DNA of 64,000 nucleotides from Winogradskyella thalassocola (GTDB taxonomy: Bacteria > Bacteroidota > Bacteroidia > Flavobacteriales > Flavobacteriaceae), in contig NZ_FNCZ01000001.1 of NCBI RefSeq assembly GCF_900099995.1, positions 1,612,001 to 1,676,000 of the forward strand, given 5' to 3'. Positions within the stretch are counted from its first letter, which is position 1, and each line of letters opens with the position of its first letter. Of the stretch, positions 63,626 through 64,000 are shown piece by piece. The position numbers and the translations under genes were made by a program. A model generated the notes under the pieces. That model searched no databases, was not told the DNA's origin, and saw only the letters and a program-made list of their open reading frames with translations.

Positions 63626-64000
63626 TCATGACTTTTATAAAAGGAAGATCCGCAGGTGCAAATTCATAATTATCTAATTCATTTTTCAAAACCCATAAAT
63701 ATTGATCATGGTCACTTAGGGTTATTTCGCCTGATTTTATCTCGCAGAAATAGGCTTTTAAGTTTATTGTTATATTTCCATAATTATGAATGTTATTCAT
63801 AAAGAACTCTTTTACATTTATCGTAATTCCGAGTTCTTCCTGTAGTTCTCTATATAAGCACTCTTCATCTGTTTCTCCTTCTTCAATTTTACCACCAGGA
63901 AACTCCCATAAACCTCCAAGATGCTTGTGAGGGGATCGTCTAGCAATAAAAATTTTGTTGTCTTTTTGGATTATGGCTGCAGCGACTAGAATTGATTTTA
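63615..64000 (-). CDS. Nudix hydrolase (partial, N-terminus beyond the window)
   Basis: The minus-strand frame enters at 64000 and ends at TAA 63615, giving about 128 residues. It contains a perfect Nudix box, GGKIEEGETDEECLYRELQEELGI, preceded by AAAIIQKDNKIFIARRSPHKHLGGLWEFPG. The LWEFPGGK context is typical of MutT/CTP-pyrophosphohydrolase-like enzymes acting on (d)NTPs. An internal ATG at 63800 would leave out the Nudix box and is not the start. Coupling to the DUF2075 gene suggests a role in the defence operon, possibly hydrolysing modified or signal nucleotides. Confidence 0.88.
   Translation of the reverse strand, partial: KSILVAAAIIQKDNKIFIARRSPHKHLGGLWEFPGGKIEEGETDEECLYRELQEELGITINVKEFFMNNIHNYGNITINLKAYFCEIKSGEITLSDHDQYLWVLKNELDNYEFAPADLPFIKVMNAN

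Noticed and set aside
37189..64000. Right attachment site (second copy of the tRNA 3' end)
   Set aside because: No copy of the TTCGAGTCCAG...CCCGCT sequence was seen; it is probably beyond the window.

Overview
The window is chromosomal DNA of a marine-type Bacteroidota, most likely a Flavobacteriaceae member. The evidence is the low-GC composition, a complete gliding / type IX secretion cluster gldK-gldL-gldM-gldN, an exosortase F (XrtF) pair, an HYC_CC_PP-type protein, DUF6090 and DUF983 proteins, few purine-rich Shine-Dalgarno sites, and promoter-like TAnnTTTG elements.

Positions 1-37000 are core genome. They hold a partial GAF-type fRMsr homologue (minus strand); the xrtF pair; a copper/heavy-metal group (HYC_CC_PP protein, TonB-dependent receptor, secreted HMA protein); a Crp/Fnr regulator; a DJ-1/PfpI lipoprotein; an ACT protein; an SMR exporter; and PAP2. 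A long minus-strand block follows in transcription order: miaB, lipoprotein, sigma-54-type activator, lptE, TPR-like protein, secG, and then groES-groEL. Next on the plus strand come topA, a degenerate arginase-fold protein, gldKLMN, an FAD oxidoreductase, an ABC-F ATPase, a three-gene RND efflux system, a small CPXCG protein and a secreted LRR protein.

Positions 37113 to the right edge are accessory. A tRNA-Met (initiator type) is followed at once by a terminator hairpin and a tyrosine integrase, the usual left end of an element integrated at a tRNA 3' end. The element core (37.3-42.4 kb) has the integrase, an unknown protein, a ribbon-helix-helix-like protein, a RepA/DnaB-type ATPase and a DUF6371-like zinc-ribbon/Toprim protein, with a perfect 17-bp inverted repeat in front of the last. 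No right attachment site was found, so the element probably continues past 64000.

The cargo is a co-oriented defence block (42.5-60.4 kb). It starts with an MmeI-like DNA methyltransferase with no visible nuclease motif, then RhuM, an SF2 helicase, a GIY-YIG protein and a putAbiC abortive-infection protein. After a gap of about 100 bp comes a tightly packed five-gene unit: GHKL ATPase, beta-rich protein, DUF6339-like protein, HEPN-like protein, and a vWA fused to a DUF3883/PD-(D/E)xK nuclease. I cannot match this unit to any named system, and it is the best candidate for something undescribed. Next are a relic of a type I restriction HsdS tail, a Septu-like ATPase + HNH pair overlapping by ATGA, and a DUF6979-like protein. 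After a decayed stretch (60.4-60.9 kb), a minus-strand operon encodes a Nudix hydrolase (partial), a DUF2075 helicase with an N-terminal nuclease motif, and an SRA/YDG-HNH endonuclease, which suggests modification-dependent restriction.

All functional assignments come from motif recognition by eye. No database search was run.
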